A stretch of DNA of 64,000 nucleotides from Acidobacteriota bacterium (GCA_016213775.1 JACQZR010000075.1:26930-90929), one strand, 5' to 3'; positions 35,478 to 45,418 are shown, counted from the first letter of the stretch. A program made the numbers and translations. The notes: generated by a model from the letters alone, not told the origin.

Positions 35478-38023
35478 GCGGACACCCGCCAATCGGCGTC
35501 GCCAAAGGAAAGCAGCAACAACCCGGAGAGTAAGCCGCTCGCCACCGCGGCCCGTTTGCACGCCAGAATCGTCTCCCCGAGCGGCGTGTCATCCGCCGTT
35601 CCGAATCCACTCACGAATGTAGCGCCCAGTTGAGGCGCGTCGCTTGCGAGAATCTCGGCCATCGGCGCGATCACAACGGCCGCTCTGCGCCGCCGGAACT
35701 GGCTCGGCAGACTCTGAAAATCAATGGTGAATGTCGCGGCGCCGCAGCCCAGGATGAGAACCACCGGCGACTCGCCTTCGCCGTTGACGACGTCTTTATC
35801 CTTCACTCCGGGAGGATCCTTAACCTGGCCCCCAATCTCCATCTCGGGCGGGGCTTTCTGCCGATCCACGTGCGGCATCAGGATCAACAACGATGGCGAT
35901 TTCTGTTTGACCGCCGCTGCCCATTCTTTCCACGATCGAACACCGGTGGCGGGCACATACTGTTGTTCGAGCGCCAGTTTCAGCCGGCCGACGGCCTCGA
36001 CACGTTTCGAATGCGCGTACAGTACTTCCCTAAGAGGGGCCAAACTCTGACGGTCGTGCGTGGGCGCCACCGGAGCACTTTCGTTTGCAGCATCCGCTTC
36101 GCGTCCGCGCCACTCAATGGCGCGCTGCATGCCCCAGAATCCCATCGGGCAGACGTGATGCTCCGGGTCCTTGCTTCCGGCACAGGTCTCGATACATCGC
36201 CCTTTGCTCACCGCGCGCAGCGAATCGGGACAGAGCACGGCATCGCTCGACGGCTCCTCAAAGGAGTAGCAAAGCTCCAGTGGCACACGAGTGGACGTAT
36301 CCGCTGCCAGAACCGTGAGGATACCTGGCGATGCCAGGATATCCTTCATCAACCGTTCACTCGTCAGCGCATCGTGCAGATGGTAACCCTGTCGTGCCAG
36401 CTCTACCACTAGCCTCGCGGCGGGATCACTTGTCATCACGTGGGAGGCATCAATATCCTCCAGCGCCACGCTGTTGATCGCCTTTTCCATGCGGGCTAGT
36501 GCTTGCTTGATGCCACCCAACGAAACACGTGTTTTCCGCAGTCCCCTTACGATGTGGACATCTTCCCCTTCCACGCGAAGCGTGCCGGCGGCGGGCTGGT
36601 GAATGTCCAGGCCTCCATCGAAGCGTCGCGTTCGCATCAGCGTCTCCAACCCGGGACACGTCAGCGCCGGAATGGCCGCGCCTCCCATCACTGGCACGCG
36701 ATACGCGCATTCCATCAACGGGCGGTTGTTGTGATAGATGGTGATGCGGCCATCCAGCACGGCGGACCCGGTGTTGGCGCGCACTGGAAACTCCGCCGTC
36801 GAACTCGGCCCCGACCTTGGCAGTTCGATGGTTCGCAGCAACCCGTCCGGGCACGAGTGCGGCTCATGAAACAAAACCGTCAATATCACCGAGGTTTCCT
36901 GAGGCTTCAAGGGAGGCTCGGGAAGCGGGTCATGTGACGTGGTCCACCCTTGTCCGGTCCCGATTCTCACTTGCAGCACATAGTCCTTGCCGGCTTCGAT
37001 CGTGTCCAGCGCCGCCTCATCCACCTTGACTGAAACGCGTGCCTGCACAAAGCGCTCCGCCGTTGCGGCTGGCTGATCGGGAACCTGTTGCGCTGCTTCC
37101 GCCAGCGTGCTCGCCGTTCTCCTCTCTGAGTGGAAATCCGGATTCCGCAGTTCCTGTTCCACCGCGCCCCATTGGGAACCGCCATCGCCGCCGTGGCTGT
37201 AAATGACTTCTCTTCCGGAATCCACGGATTCGTCCCTTGGCGGTGTCTGAGCGATACGCTTCAAAACCAGTTCGGTCTTGCGGGATAACCTCGATTCGTC
37301 CAGGAAGCGTTGTGTCGCAAGCATCGCCAATCGTCTCGCATCTACCCCAGCGAAGCGGGACGCAGCGAGAGCCGCCTCGTGCCATGGCATATCATGCGAA
37401 AGCTCTTCCACAAATCTGACGAGCCAATCCGATCCGGTCCGCAGAAGAATCGGGTCGGCCAGGAGAACTGCCTGCGCGTGAGTCATCGAGACAAGCTCCA
37501 TGAGACTCGTCAGCGTGGGAAGATCGCGCGATGGATCGCTGAGCAACAAGAGAGCGCTCGCCTTGACCGGCAAGGGGCTGGAATAGAGCGTCTCCATGGC
37601 GGTATCCGCGTCAGGGAAGATCGCGATATCGAGCGAGCCGCCCTGTCCGGCCGGCGCCTGGCTCACGGAGACCAGTGTCCGCATCCAAGACCTGCGAGTC
37701 ATTTGTTGTTGGATATATTCGAGCACCGGGGCAGTGTCCTTGCCCGCTACACCGATTCGCAACGGCCACAGCAGGTCGACAGGCCGCCCGGAATCGGGAA
37801 GCGCGATTGTCCATCCCACTGGCCCGGTGGACAGTCCGGAGAACAATGCCGCGAGGTCGTCCAGGTGCGCCAGATCCGTGCAGTTTACGCGGAAGTGTCT
37901 TTTCGACGCCCGCGGATCCCCGCTCCACTCACTTACTGAATCCGTACCCTCAAATGGATCGTCGAGCAGGATAAGCTCCTCGGTGGAGGTTCCCGCTATT
38001 TGAAGATACTCATCCCAGCGCAT
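35471..38023 (-). CDS. Large CHAT-domain (caspase-like) protein
   Basis: This encodes 850 residues. The last 150 residues match a CHAT protease domain: LLILMPHVDRQ with the catalytic His (H718), PVVLILGCGAA with the catalytic Cys (C760), then FRRRRAAVVIAPMAEI and LLLSFGDADWRV as in the end of such domains. The N-terminal 300 residues have alternating strands and helices (ALLLLSDPSRDLPTLTSLME, AQAVLLADPILLRTGSDWLV) that could be a second nucleotide- or protein-binding domain; a beta-rich part follows (about 340-480). No signal peptide. CHAT proteases are often switched on in phage defence or programmed death. It is coupled to an MBL-fold gene. The middle regions are not recognised. Confidence 0.7.
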   Translation of the reverse strand: MRWDEYLQIAGTSTEELILLDDPFEGTDSVSEWSGDPRASKRHFRVNCTDLAHLDDLAALFSGLSTGPVGWTIALPDSGRPVDLLWPLRIGVAGKDTAPVLEYIQQQMTRRSWMRTLVSVSQAPAGQGGSLDIAIFPDADTAMETLYSSPLPVKASALLLLSDPSRDLPTLTSLMELVSMTHAQAVLLADPILLRTGSDWLVRFVEELSHDMPWHEAALAASRFAGVDARRLAMLATQRFLDESRLSRKTELVLKRIAQTPPRDESVDSGREVIYSHGGDGGSQWGAVEQELRNPDFHSERRTASTLAEAAQQVPDQPAATAERFVQARVSVKVDEAALDTIEAGKDYVLQVRIGTGQGWTTSHDPLPEPPLKPQETSVILTVLFHEPHSCPDGLLRTIELPRSGPSSTAEFPVRANTGSAVLDGRITIYHNNRPLMECAYRVPVMGGAAIPALTCPGLETLMRTRRFDGGLDIHQPAAGTLRVEGEDVHIVRGLRKTRVSLGGIKQALARMEKAINSVALEDIDASHVMTSDPAARLVVELARQGYHLHDALTSERLMKDILASPGILTVLAADTSTRVPLELCYSFEEPSSDAVLCPDSLRAVSKGRCIETCAGSKDPEHHVCPMGFWGMQRAIEWRGREADAANESAPVAPTHDRQSLAPLREVLYAHSKRVEAVGRLKLALEQQYVPATGVRSWKEWAAAVKQKSPSLLILMPHVDRQKAPPEMEIGGQVKDPPGVKDKDVVNGEGESPVVLILGCGAATFTIDFQSLPSQFRRRRAAVVIAPMAEILASDAPQLGATFVSGFGTADDTPLGETILACKRAAVASGLLSGLLLLSFGDADWRVSAC

Positions 38024-38040
38024 GATGCAGGTAGTGTATC

Positions 38041-39309
38041 CTAGCGCGGCATACCCTGAATGTGCATGAGCACGCCGCGTGTGAGATCGCCTTCGGCGCT
38101 TTCCGTGAATGGCGATGTGGTGGGCTCATACCCGCCCTCGCGGAATCCCGCCGCCGTCGGCAAATATCCGATCCACCCGTTCGAATACCCGTAATAGAAG
38201 GTATGCCGGTACGGCGATTCGTTTCGCACCCGGATCGCAATCTCGCAGAATAGCTCCACCGGAGCGGCCCACAACATCACATCGTTGATGCGCAGAAAAC
38301 GCACTGGGATACGGACCATCGGTGCGCCGGACGCCGATTGCGAGGCGAACTTCTCCAGCGCCGTTGACCAGGTTAGCCCTGGCTTGCGCGCCGTCTCGAT
38401 CACCTTCTCCGATGCCGCCAGCTTTACGCTGGTTACCGAGGCGGCGGTCTGCTTCGCGGTCTCGATGATCCTGTCGCCGAGCATCACGTTGAACTGCGTC
38501 AGGTGGCCGGCGCGAGGCGTATCGTACACGCTGTAGATCGGCGCAATGTTGCCCGCCGCGCCGTTGATGTAGAGCATCGGGGCGCCCAACCTCTTCTCGA
38601 CATAATCTGCCACCACGCCCGGCCCGTCCCCGCTGATCTGCATCCACCTTCCACCCATCACGGTGCCGTGCATCGCGTAGTTCGCGATCAACGCCAGCAA
38701 CGACCCATCGGTGTTCTCCAAACGGATGAGGCCGATCTGCCGGTCCACGGGGCCATCCGGATTGAGACCAAGCGAGATCCTGCCATCCACATCGCGGGCG
38801 CGTCGATTTATGTTCGCCGTCGACGCGCCAACTCCGGCGCCCAATCGTGCCGGCCGCAGATTCGCCTTTGCCGCACGGACGCCCTCATACAACTTCTCCT
38901 TGATCAATGCCAGGTACTCGCGCGACCACGCATGATCGGAGCGCCCTTTGAGCAGAATGTCGTACATGTCGGGCGGCCCCACCTCAGGCGCCGAGTGCGT
39001 ATGAGTCGCGGTCCACCAGACGTGCAGCAGGTCGATGCCGGCCTTCTGTTTCAACTCCCGCGCGACATCGTCGTACACGGTTGGCGAGAACACGCAGACA
39101 TCGCTCGAAATCAGATAGAACTGCGTGGTTCCGTCATCCAAAACCACCACGCGGTGAAAGATGGGATCGTGAATACCCGTGGATTGCCGGGCCGCATACC
39201 CCATCAGCCACTGCGAATCCTTCGGGGTGATGTCCACCTTGGCGACCCCGGCGCGGAATTGCGCGAAGGCGCCGGCCGTTGTGAGGGCGAGCAACAGTGC
39301 GAGTTTCAT
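38041..39309 (-). CDS. Neutral/alkaline ceramidase-fold hydrolase, exported
   Basis: This encodes 422 residues with a signal peptide (MKLALLLALTTAGAFAQ). The N-terminal domain matches neutral/alkaline non-lysosomal ceramidase (GVAKVDITPKD, then WTATHTHSAPEVG with zinc-binding histidines, and NYAMHGTVMGG). It lacks the C-terminal domain of true ceramidases. In Acidobacteriota and Planctomycetota such short proteins are common beside sugar enzymes and their substrates are unknown. A second member lies at 43318-44832. It ends 17 bases before the CHAT gene on the same strand; no functional link is implied. Confidence 0.8.
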   Translation of the reverse strand: MKLALLLALTTAGAFAQFRAGVAKVDITPKDSQWLMGYAARQSTGIHDPIFHRVVVLDDGTTQFYLISSDVCVFSPTVYDDVARELKQKAGIDLLHVWWTATHTHSAPEVGPPDMYDILLKGRSDHAWSREYLALIKEKLYEGVRAAKANLRPARLGAGVGASTANINRRARDVDGRISLGLNPDGPVDRQIGLIRLENTDGSLLALIANYAMHGTVMGGRWMQISGDGPGVVADYVEKRLGAPMLYINGAAGNIAPIYSVYDTPRAGHLTQFNVMLGDRIIETAKQTAASVTSVKLAASEKVIETARKPGLTWSTALEKFASQSASGAPMVRIPVRFLRINDVMLWAAPVELFCEIAIRVRNESPYRHTFYYGYSNGWIGYLPTAAGFREGGYEPTTSPFTESAEGDLTRGVLMHIQGMPR

Positions 39310-39356
39310 GAGTAACCGATTTTATCGAAGTCACTGCGGTAGAATCGGCTTGAGTT

Positions 39357-40097
39357 ATGAACTTCACACGCGCTCTTCCACGATTCGCCATGACTGCTGC
39401 CGCGGCCTGGCTTGTGATTTCGGCGGTGGGCCAGCAGGCGGGCAGCGTTCCCCAGTTCCGCGATCTCTTCAACGGCAAGGACCTCACCGGTTGGGTGAAC
39501 GTGAACACGGCCGAGGATACCTGGAAGGTGGAGAACGGAATGATCGTCTGTTCGGGGAAGCCCACAGGCGTGATGCGCACCGTCAAGCAGTACGAGAACT
39601 TCATCCTCCACGTGGAGTGGATGCACACTGAGCCCGGCGGCAATTCCGGCACGTTCCTCTGGAGCAGCCCGACTCCCAATCCCAACAGTCCGTTCCCGGA
39701 CGGCGTGGAAGTGCAGATGCTGGAAACAGATTGGCCCAACCTCCATAAGATGAAGGACGGGTCCACGCCGCCGCTTGCCTATGTGCACGGCGAGTTGTTC
39801 GGCGTTGGGAAGTTGAAGACGACGCCCGACAATCCGCGCGGCCCGCGCAGCATGTCCATCGAAAACCGGTGCAAAGGCCGCGGCGAATGGAACACCTACG
39901 ATGTGGTGGCAATCGATGGCGTCCTCAAGCTTTCCGTCAACGGTAAATTCGTCAACGGCATCAGCAAGGCCACACAGAAGAAAGGCTACATCTGCCTCGA
40001 ATCGGAAGGCGCAAAAATCTACTTCCGCAACATCAAGATCATGGAGCTACCCCCGGGCGTGACGGCTCCTGATCAGTCCGCCCCGGAAGCGCAGTAA
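39357..40097 (+). CDS. DUF1080 (3-keto-disaccharide hydrolase type) protein
   Basis: This encodes 246 residues with a signal peptide and a single DUF1080 domain: [17 protein letters not shown] at the start, [20 protein letters not shown], and a concanavalin-like jelly-roll ending in [14 protein letters not shown]. Members hydrolyse 3-keto-disaccharides or bind sugars. It is divergent by 47 bases from the ceramidase-fold gene and convergent with the next gene. The start could also be the internal ATG 33 bases later, which still leaves an export signal. Confidence 0.85.
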   Translation: MNFTRALPRFAMTAAAAWLVISAVGQQAGSVPQFRDLFNGKDLTGWVNVNTAEDTWKVENGMIVCSGKPTGVMRTVKQYENFILHVEWMHTEPGGNSGTFLWSSPTPNPNSPFPDGVEVQMLETDWPNLHKMKDGSTPPLAYVHGELFGVGKLKTTPDNPRGPRSMSIENRCKGRGEWNTYDVVAIDGVLKLSVNGKFVNGISKATQKKGYICLESEGAKIYFRNIKIMELPPGVTAPDQSAPEAQ

Positions 40098-40101
40098 CGG
40101 G

Positions 40102-42123
40102 TCACGCTCCTTCGATGCTGTCGATGCTCGCGACGCCGTACGGGGCGAGCGTCACGCCGACATAAGATGTCGTGAGGGTGAACCGGTCCGCCGGCTGAAT
40201 CCGCCAGTTGTCTGCCCAATCCATCGCCGTGCGAAGCGTGTGTTCATCCAGCTTGCGCATCGCCATGCGCTTGACCGATCCGGGATAGAGCAGCCGCACA
40301 GCCTGCGCCTCGGCGGTCATGTTGGCCAGCAGCACGCGGTGGTTCTTCCCCTTGCGCAGCATCAGCGCCTCCACTGCCAGGGGCTGTGACGACCGGCACG
40401 GCAGGACTTCCCCTCCAGCAAATTCGTTGACGTCGGCAATCACGTGATACAGCGGGAAGGCCTGCCCGGGCTGCGACAGGAACTGCTTCGGCCAGCGCGA
40501 ACCGCCCGGGCCTTCCATCACGCCCAGCGGGCCCCGGGTCTCATAATAGGTAGCGCTCTCCACGCCGCTTTCGGCCAGATACTTGATACTGCCCAAGGTC
40601 CAGGCCGCGCCCAACAGCGAAGGCTGCCGCGGGTCCACCTGCGCCGGCATCTCGGCCGGATTCACCTTGGCCGCCGATGTGGCGTTCGGATTGAACCGCG
40701 GCTTCAAGCTCACCGGTGAAATCACGATCCCCTTATTGCCGGCAAACTGCCGCGCGGAATTCACTGCATCGGCTTGCGCGGCAAGGTTCTCCACCAGGCT
40801 CGCGTTGTCGAAGGCATGCACTTGCGGATTGAGCGAGTACGTCACGAAATCCAACGCACGGGCATCCGGCCGGTTGCGATTCAACTCCGCGAAATATGCG
40901 TTGGCGCCCCCGCCAATAGGAGCGCCGGTGAGATGCTGGCGAGCAAGCTGGAGCCATCGCGCACTCGTTGCGGGCTCGCTCACGTGTAACACCAGATAGC
41001 GGGCGATCTTCATCTTGCGTTGCGCGATGGCTCGTGCCAGTGCCGGCAACTCGCGCTCGCCGTCATCTGTCAGGTGAACCGCCAGTTCCACGCCGCACAG
41101 CAACGCGTTCGCCTCCGATGCGGCACGCTCCAGCGGCGCGAAGCCATCAGCGAATCTCCAATCCAGCCGCAGGTGCGCCGGCTTCAGCAGCAACAGCTTC
41201 CTTACTTCGTTGGCGATCAACGCACCTCCGCTGGTGGCGATGCCAAGTCCGATCTTCGGCACCGGACGCGGCGGATTCGAATCGGCCTCAATTGACACCT
41301 CCTTGCGCGAGATGAAGAAGGTGCGGGCCGGAGTATCGGCAGTGCCGCGGAGCCGCACCGTCACGCTTTGCTTGATGCCGGTTCCCTGCGCCACCTCCAC
41401 CGGAAACGGCTTCTCCAGCGGCGTGCAGTAGGTCTTGTAGGAAGCATCGGTCCAGTTGCGATGGTCTTCCATTTCGAAAACCTCGCCCTCAAACTGGACA
41501 TCGGCGGTCAGCCCCGGTGCGACGATGTGCGAGATGGACCGCATGTCTTTGAACGGCTGATGCGGCGAGACCAGTAGCGGGAATGACCCCTTCTCCACGG
41601 AGCCATTCGTGTGCACAACCGAGCATCCGTTGCCGGCGCACTCCGTGATCGGATGCAATACACAGAAGCCGATGCGGTTTCGCTTGAACGTGCTCCGCGC
41701 CGTGCCTTCCATTGAAAACCGCACTGAGGAAACATAGCCGCCGCCCGGCGTCTCACCGATGATCTCGCCGCGCCAGAAGAAATCCACTCCTGCCTGCTTG
41801 CATTCCACCTCGAAGCTCACCTGGAATGCCCCCTCGATGGTTTCTATCTTGAGCTGCGAAACATGCGGCGCGACGGTGCCCCAGTTCTCATCGCGCACGG
41901 CGGCATAAATGCCGCGGATGACTTCCGCGTCGCCGAATTTCAAGTAGCGTAGGAACCCCAGCTCAGGCTCGAACACCATGGTCATGGGGCCCGCCACAAG
42001 CGGAATGCGCCGCGGCAGCGGATCGTCCTTGCCGGTGTAGATGTTCTGCCCGCGGAGCGGAGCGGCAATAGCGGCAGCCCCTGCGATGAGCAGGCTGCGG
42101 CGCGAGACGGCTTGGGAGACCAT
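40102..42123 (-). CDS. D-apionate-lactonase-like protein with Tat signal
   Basis: This encodes 673 residues. A twin-arginine signal (MVSQAVSRRSLLIAGAAAIA) is followed by an N-terminal beta domain (ELGFLRYLKFGDAEVIRGIY, then RNWTDASYKTYCTPL), a TIM-barrel-like middle (from about residue 275) and a C-terminal beta domain. The pattern and length fit D-apionate lactonase, the enzyme that opens apionolactone in apiose breakdown. The known enzymes are cytoplasmic, so export would be unusual and may indicate a different sugar lactone. It follows the GH172 gene by 30 bases on the same strand. The family call is from memory of its motifs and should be treated as moderate. Confidence 0.6.
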   Translation of the reverse strand: MVSQAVSRRSLLIAGAAAIAAPLRGQNIYTGKDDPLPRRIPLVAGPMTMVFEPELGFLRYLKFGDAEVIRGIYAAVRDENWGTVAPHVSQLKIETIEGAFQVSFEVECKQAGVDFFWRGEIIGETPGGGYVSSVRFSMEGTARSTFKRNRIGFCVLHPITECAGNGCSVVHTNGSVEKGSFPLLVSPHQPFKDMRSISHIVAPGLTADVQFEGEVFEMEDHRNWTDASYKTYCTPLEKPFPVEVAQGTGIKQSVTVRLRGTADTPARTFFISRKEVSIEADSNPPRPVPKIGLGIATSGGALIANEVRKLLLLKPAHLRLDWRFADGFAPLERAASEANALLCGVELAVHLTDDGERELPALARAIAQRKMKIARYLVLHVSEPATSARWLQLARQHLTGAPIGGGANAYFAELNRNRPDARALDFVTYSLNPQVHAFDNASLVENLAAQADAVNSARQFAGNKGIVISPVSLKPRFNPNATSAAKVNPAEMPAQVDPRQPSLLGAAWTLGSIKYLAESGVESATYYETRGPLGVMEGPGGSRWPKQFLSQPGQAFPLYHVIADVNEFAGGEVLPCRSSQPLAVEALMLRKGKNHRVLLANMTAEAQAVRLLYPGSVKRMAMRKLDEHTLRTAMDWADNWRIQPADRFTLTTSYVGVTLAPYGVASIDSIEGA

Positions 42124-42153
42124 GCGATACAGTATCGCCCAAACCTGCGCGGA

Positions 42154-43278
42154 CTACACTCTCGATTTCGGCAGCCGTTGGTCCATCGGCGGCAACGCCG
42201 GAAAATCAGTGTACGGCCCGCTCTGATACCAATAGCAGCAGGAATAGAAATTGTCGGCGCGATCGTTGGCGTGGCCGTGCTCCATGGTGTGCTTCAAATA
42301 TCGGTTGAACACCACCGGATTGTCTCCGTGCCAGCGATAGCAGCAGTAGCGCCCCCCGGTGCGCTCCGCCATCATGATTTGCGGCGCGCCGTATTGCGAA
42401 TGGCCGAACGGAACGGCGCCTTCGCGTCCGCCGAAGTTCCAGCTACCGAGAAAGTAATCCTCTGAGCCCGTGCCGATGATGGTGGGCTTGCTCTCGTCAT
42501 CGACAAAGATCATGTCGTCGCCTTCGCCCATCCACCCGTCGGCGTTGAGCTGCACTCCAATCGTCACACCCATCAAATGCCCGCGGCCGCGCGTTTCCAT
42601 GTAAACGTGGTTCATCTTTCCATCTGGGTTGAGCTTCTGCGGGCCAGGATACGTCACGGCGGCGTGCGGCGCCTTCTGGCGGTACTGCGCATGAAAATAC
42701 ATCGCATCGGCAGGCAGTGAATTGCAGGTCAGGTAGTCGATGTTGGAATAGAACGCATTCACGTCCTCTTTTCCTTCATTGGTCACCGTCATGCGTGCGG
42801 ACTTGCGGAACGGCATCGAGAAATAGCAGTTCAACGACCGCCCTGGTGAACACGCCAGGTACTCCGATTGATACAGCACATAGTCGCCGAGGTTGAGTCC
42901 AAAGAAATCGCCGACGGGCGTTTCCACGCTGGGCTTGTCCTTTCCGTCCCACCAGATCCGCAGAACCAGCTCCTTGAGATGCATACGGCTGCGAGCCGCG
43001 ATGGTGAACCAGATGTGGGTGATTACGCCCGGACCGTTCGATTGGAACAGCTCCTGCGTGGCGCCGGCGGGGATGTTGAAGAAGTCGCGATTGCCGCCTG
43101 TCCGGTCGTGGCTGGACTGCTTCAACGAGCGGTAGCTCATCGCACGGGCGTAGGCGGGAAGGAATTTGTAGTCATCGTTGCCGGCTTGGGCCTGCGCGGC
43201 GGCGGGAGCGGCTGCAGCGAGGCCAACTGCCCCGGCCACCCGTTGAAAAAAACTGCGTCGTCCTTTATGTTGTGTCAT
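42154..43278 (-). CDS. GH172 (DUF2961) glycoside hydrolase with Tat signal
   Basis: This encodes 374 residues. It starts with a Tat signal (KGRRSFFQRVAGAVGLAAAA) and continues with the DUF2961 fold: GVITHIWFTIAARSRMHLKE, VGDFFGLNLGDYVLYQSEYL, and the motif IGTGSEDYFLGSWNF. DUF2961 is glycoside hydrolase family 172, acting on arabinofuranosides or fructofuranosides. It probably frees pentose or ketose from glycans in the periplasm. It is divergent by 39 bases from a ceramidase-fold gene and upstream of the apionate-lactonase-like gene in the same operon. Confidence 0.85.
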   Translation of the reverse strand: MTQHKGRRSFFQRVAGAVGLAAAAPAAAQAQAGNDDYKFLPAYARAMSYRSLKQSSHDRTGGNRDFFNIPAGATQELFQSNGPGVITHIWFTIAARSRMHLKELVLRIWWDGKDKPSVETPVGDFFGLNLGDYVLYQSEYLACSPGRSLNCYFSMPFRKSARMTVTNEGKEDVNAFYSNIDYLTCNSLPADAMYFHAQYRQKAPHAAVTYPGPQKLNPDGKMNHVYMETRGRGHLMGVTIGVQLNADGWMGEGDDMIFVDDESKPTIIGTGSEDYFLGSWNFGGREGAVPFGHSQYGAPQIMMAERTGGRYCCYRWHGDNPVVFNRYLKHTMEHGHANDRADNFYSCCYWYQSGPYTDFPALPPMDQRLPKSRV

Positions 43279-43317
43279 GGTAGGATTACCTGCGCCTCCA
43301 CTGTACTCTTTTTGATC

Positions 43318-44832
43318 ATGCGACGCCGAACCTTTCTCACTCTATCCGCTGTGCCCGCCCTGCGCGCCCAGAGCCGCTATCAGTCCTCCGCCACGATAAA
43401 AGCGGGATTCGCCGAAGCCGATATTACGCCCGAGATCGGCATGGAACAACCCGGGGGCTATGGCAAGGTCTTCCACAAAGTAGTGCACGATCCGTGCAAG
43501 GCCCGTGTTGCGGTTTTTGACGATGGCCGCAAGCGCACGGCGCTCGTGGGTCTGGATGCACTGATGGTCCCGCGGCAGTTGGTGCTGGCCGCTCGCCGTG
43601 AGATCGAGGCCCAGTGCGGCATTCCCGGTGACGCGGTGCTGATCAACGCGTCCCATTCCCACTCCTCCGGGCCAACAGGCATGGTGCAGCCAGGCGATTT
43701 CGACGATGCCTCTCCACTCGTCCGCACGCTCGGCTACGAGAAGTCCTCCGCCGCCGACCCGCGCTATCTCAAGCTGGTCCAGTCCCAGATCGTGAAGGCG
43801 GTTTGTGAGGCCAACAGCCGCCGTTCTGAAATGCACTGTGGCACTGGCTCTGGCATTGAAGACAAGGTTGCGTTCAACCGCCGATTTCGCATGTTGAACG
43901 GCCGGACATTTACACACCCCGGCCAAGGCAATGTGGACATTGTTAAGCCCGCCGGACCCATCGATCCGGAGGTGGGCGTCATCGGCGGTTGGACGCGTGA
44001 CGGCAAACTCGCAGGCTGTGTCGTGAACTACGCATGCCACGCCACGGCCGGCCCCGGCGGCATTTCGGCGAACTGGATTTATTGGATGGAGAAAGCGATC
44101 CGTGGCTTCTACGGCCCGCAGGTTGTCGTCGTCTTCCTGCAAGGCGCCTGCGGCGACATCACGCAAGTGGACAACCGCAACCCCTTCCAGCATCCCGGAT
44201 CCCCGGAGTGGTCCGAGCTCGTTGGCGGACGCATAGGCGCGGAGGCCGTACGTACCCTGCTGTCAATGCATCGCGGCGCCCTCACGCCGGTCGACTATCG
44301 AAGCAAAGTGCTACGCATACCCCGCCGCAAACCCTCGCCGGAGAAACTGCGCCAAAGCATGGAAATGGTGAAACGCGAACCCAAGGAGGTTGGTGTCACC
44401 GAGTGGACCTTCGCCAAGGAAACCGTGCTGCTCGATCATCTCCTGAAGCGCGAGCCTGTTGCCGATGTCGAGGTGCAGGTCATCCAGATCGGCAACGCCG
44501 TCGTGGTGTCTAATCCCGCCGAGTACTTCGTCGACTTCGGTCTCGAGATCAAGGCTAAAAGCCATTTCCCGTTCACCTTCCCCGCGGAGTTGTCGAACGG
44601 TTGCGTAGGCTACGTGCCCACTGAAGAGGCCCTGAGTGAATCCGGCGGCGGATACGAAACGCGTCTGACTTACTACTCGAATCTCGAACCCGCCGCCGGA
44701 CGCCTGATCGCGAACGCTGGCATCCAGTTGGCCAATCAACTCACGCCAGGACCGGCTCCAACTCCCCCCAAGGCGAAGCCGGCAGCCGGTCCGTGGCAGT
44801 ACGGAAACGTGCCGCCGGAATTATTCGACTGA
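43318..44832 (+). CDS. Neutral ceramidase-fold hydrolase with Tat signal
   Basis: This encodes 504 residues: twin-arginine leader MRRRTFLTLSAVPALRAQ, then the ceramidase N-terminal fold: AGFAEADITPEIGMEQPGGY, LINASHSHSSGPTGM with zinc ligands, and VVNYACHATAGPGGISANWI. It is a distant paralogue of the protein at 38041-39309. As there, the C-terminal ceramidase domain is missing, so hydrolysis of a glycan- or lipid-linked amide is only a guess. The ATG at 43318 is chosen because it starts exactly at the Tat signal. Confidence 0.8.
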   Translation: MRRRTFLTLSAVPALRAQSRYQSSATIKAGFAEADITPEIGMEQPGGYGKVFHKVVHDPCKARVAVFDDGRKRTALVGLDALMVPRQLVLAARREIEAQCGIPGDAVLINASHSHSSGPTGMVQPGDFDDASPLVRTLGYEKSSAADPRYLKLVQSQIVKAVCEANSRRSEMHCGTGSGIEDKVAFNRRFRMLNGRTFTHPGQGNVDIVKPAGPIDPEVGVIGGWTRDGKLAGCVVNYACHATAGPGGISANWIYWMEKAIRGFYGPQVVVVFLQGACGDITQVDNRNPFQHPGSPEWSELVGGRIGAEAVRTLLSMHRGALTPVDYRSKVLRIPRRKPSPEKLRQSMEMVKREPKEVGVTEWTFAKETVLLDHLLKREPVADVEVQVIQIGNAVVVSNPAEYFVDFGLEIKAKSHFPFTFPAELSNGCVGYVPTEEALSESGGGYETRLTYYSNLEPAAGRLIANAGIQLANQLTPGPAPTPPKAKPAAGPWQYGNVPPELFD

Positions 44833-44837
44833 TCCAG

Positions 44838-45416
44838 TCAGTGCTTGGGGAGCAGCGCTTTTACCAATTGTTCGACCCCAGCCTCCCATTCAGGGAACAG
44901 GTCGACATACTGGATGGATCGTTCGATTCTAGCCGGAACCCGGCAGTTATCCAAACGAACTGGGATGAAGTATTCTTCGTCCAGGGGTAGATGGCAGGCG
45001 CAGTCCAGTGCGTATCGCAGTTCGCTCGGAAACTGACCTCGTTTGTAGACAGAGTGCCGGGAGAACAAGGCGAGGAAGTAATCGGACACCGAGATGGCCT
45101 GTTCGATGGCACGCGGCCAGTTCTGCCCCGGTAACAGCTTCATGCGGTCGAGCCAGGGATCACACCCTCGCGCGCGTAAATCGCCATAAAGCTTGCGGGC
45201 AAGCGCGAAATCCTCCTCCACGTAGGCAAGGAACACCTTTGGCTCGGTTTGACGGGTGAACATGTATTTGCCGTCGGGTCCGCACTCAAACGTACCCAAC
45301 CCATCCACCATCACGCGGGCTCCTTTTTCCACACATTCCCGTAACAATTCCGCGAACTGTCTGGCTGTGGGCTCCCGGCGTGCCTTCACAACTCGAGGAG
45401 ACTTGAGTCTGGGCAT
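44838..45416 (-). CDS. TIR-domain protein with HU-like N-terminal segment
   Basis: This encodes 192 residues. Residues 58-190 form a TIR domain: PKVFLAYVEEDFALARKLYG, DPWLDRMKLLPGQNWPRAIE, SDYFLALFSRHS and the FPSELRYALD helix carrying the likely catalytic Glu (E132). Residues 18-48 (FAELLRECVEKGARVMVDGL then GTFE) resemble the second helix and first strands of an HU/IHF protein, whose family pattern ends in GFGTFE. TIR domains in bacteria usually cleave NAD+ in anti-phage defence. The gene follows an HU-like gene by 2 bases, with a GAAGGGGGG site upstream, so the two are co-expressed. A TIR with an HU-type module is not a combination I know. Confidence 0.75.
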   Translation of the reverse strand: MPRLKSPRVVKARREPTARQFAELLRECVEKGARVMVDGLGTFECGPDGKYMFTRQTEPKVFLAYVEEDFALARKLYGDLRARGCDPWLDRMKLLPGQNWPRAIEQAISVSDYFLALFSRHSVYKRGQFPSELRYALDCACHLPLDEEYFIPVRLDNCRVPARIERSIQYVDLFPEWEAGVEQLVKALLPKH

Positions 45417-45418
45417 AC

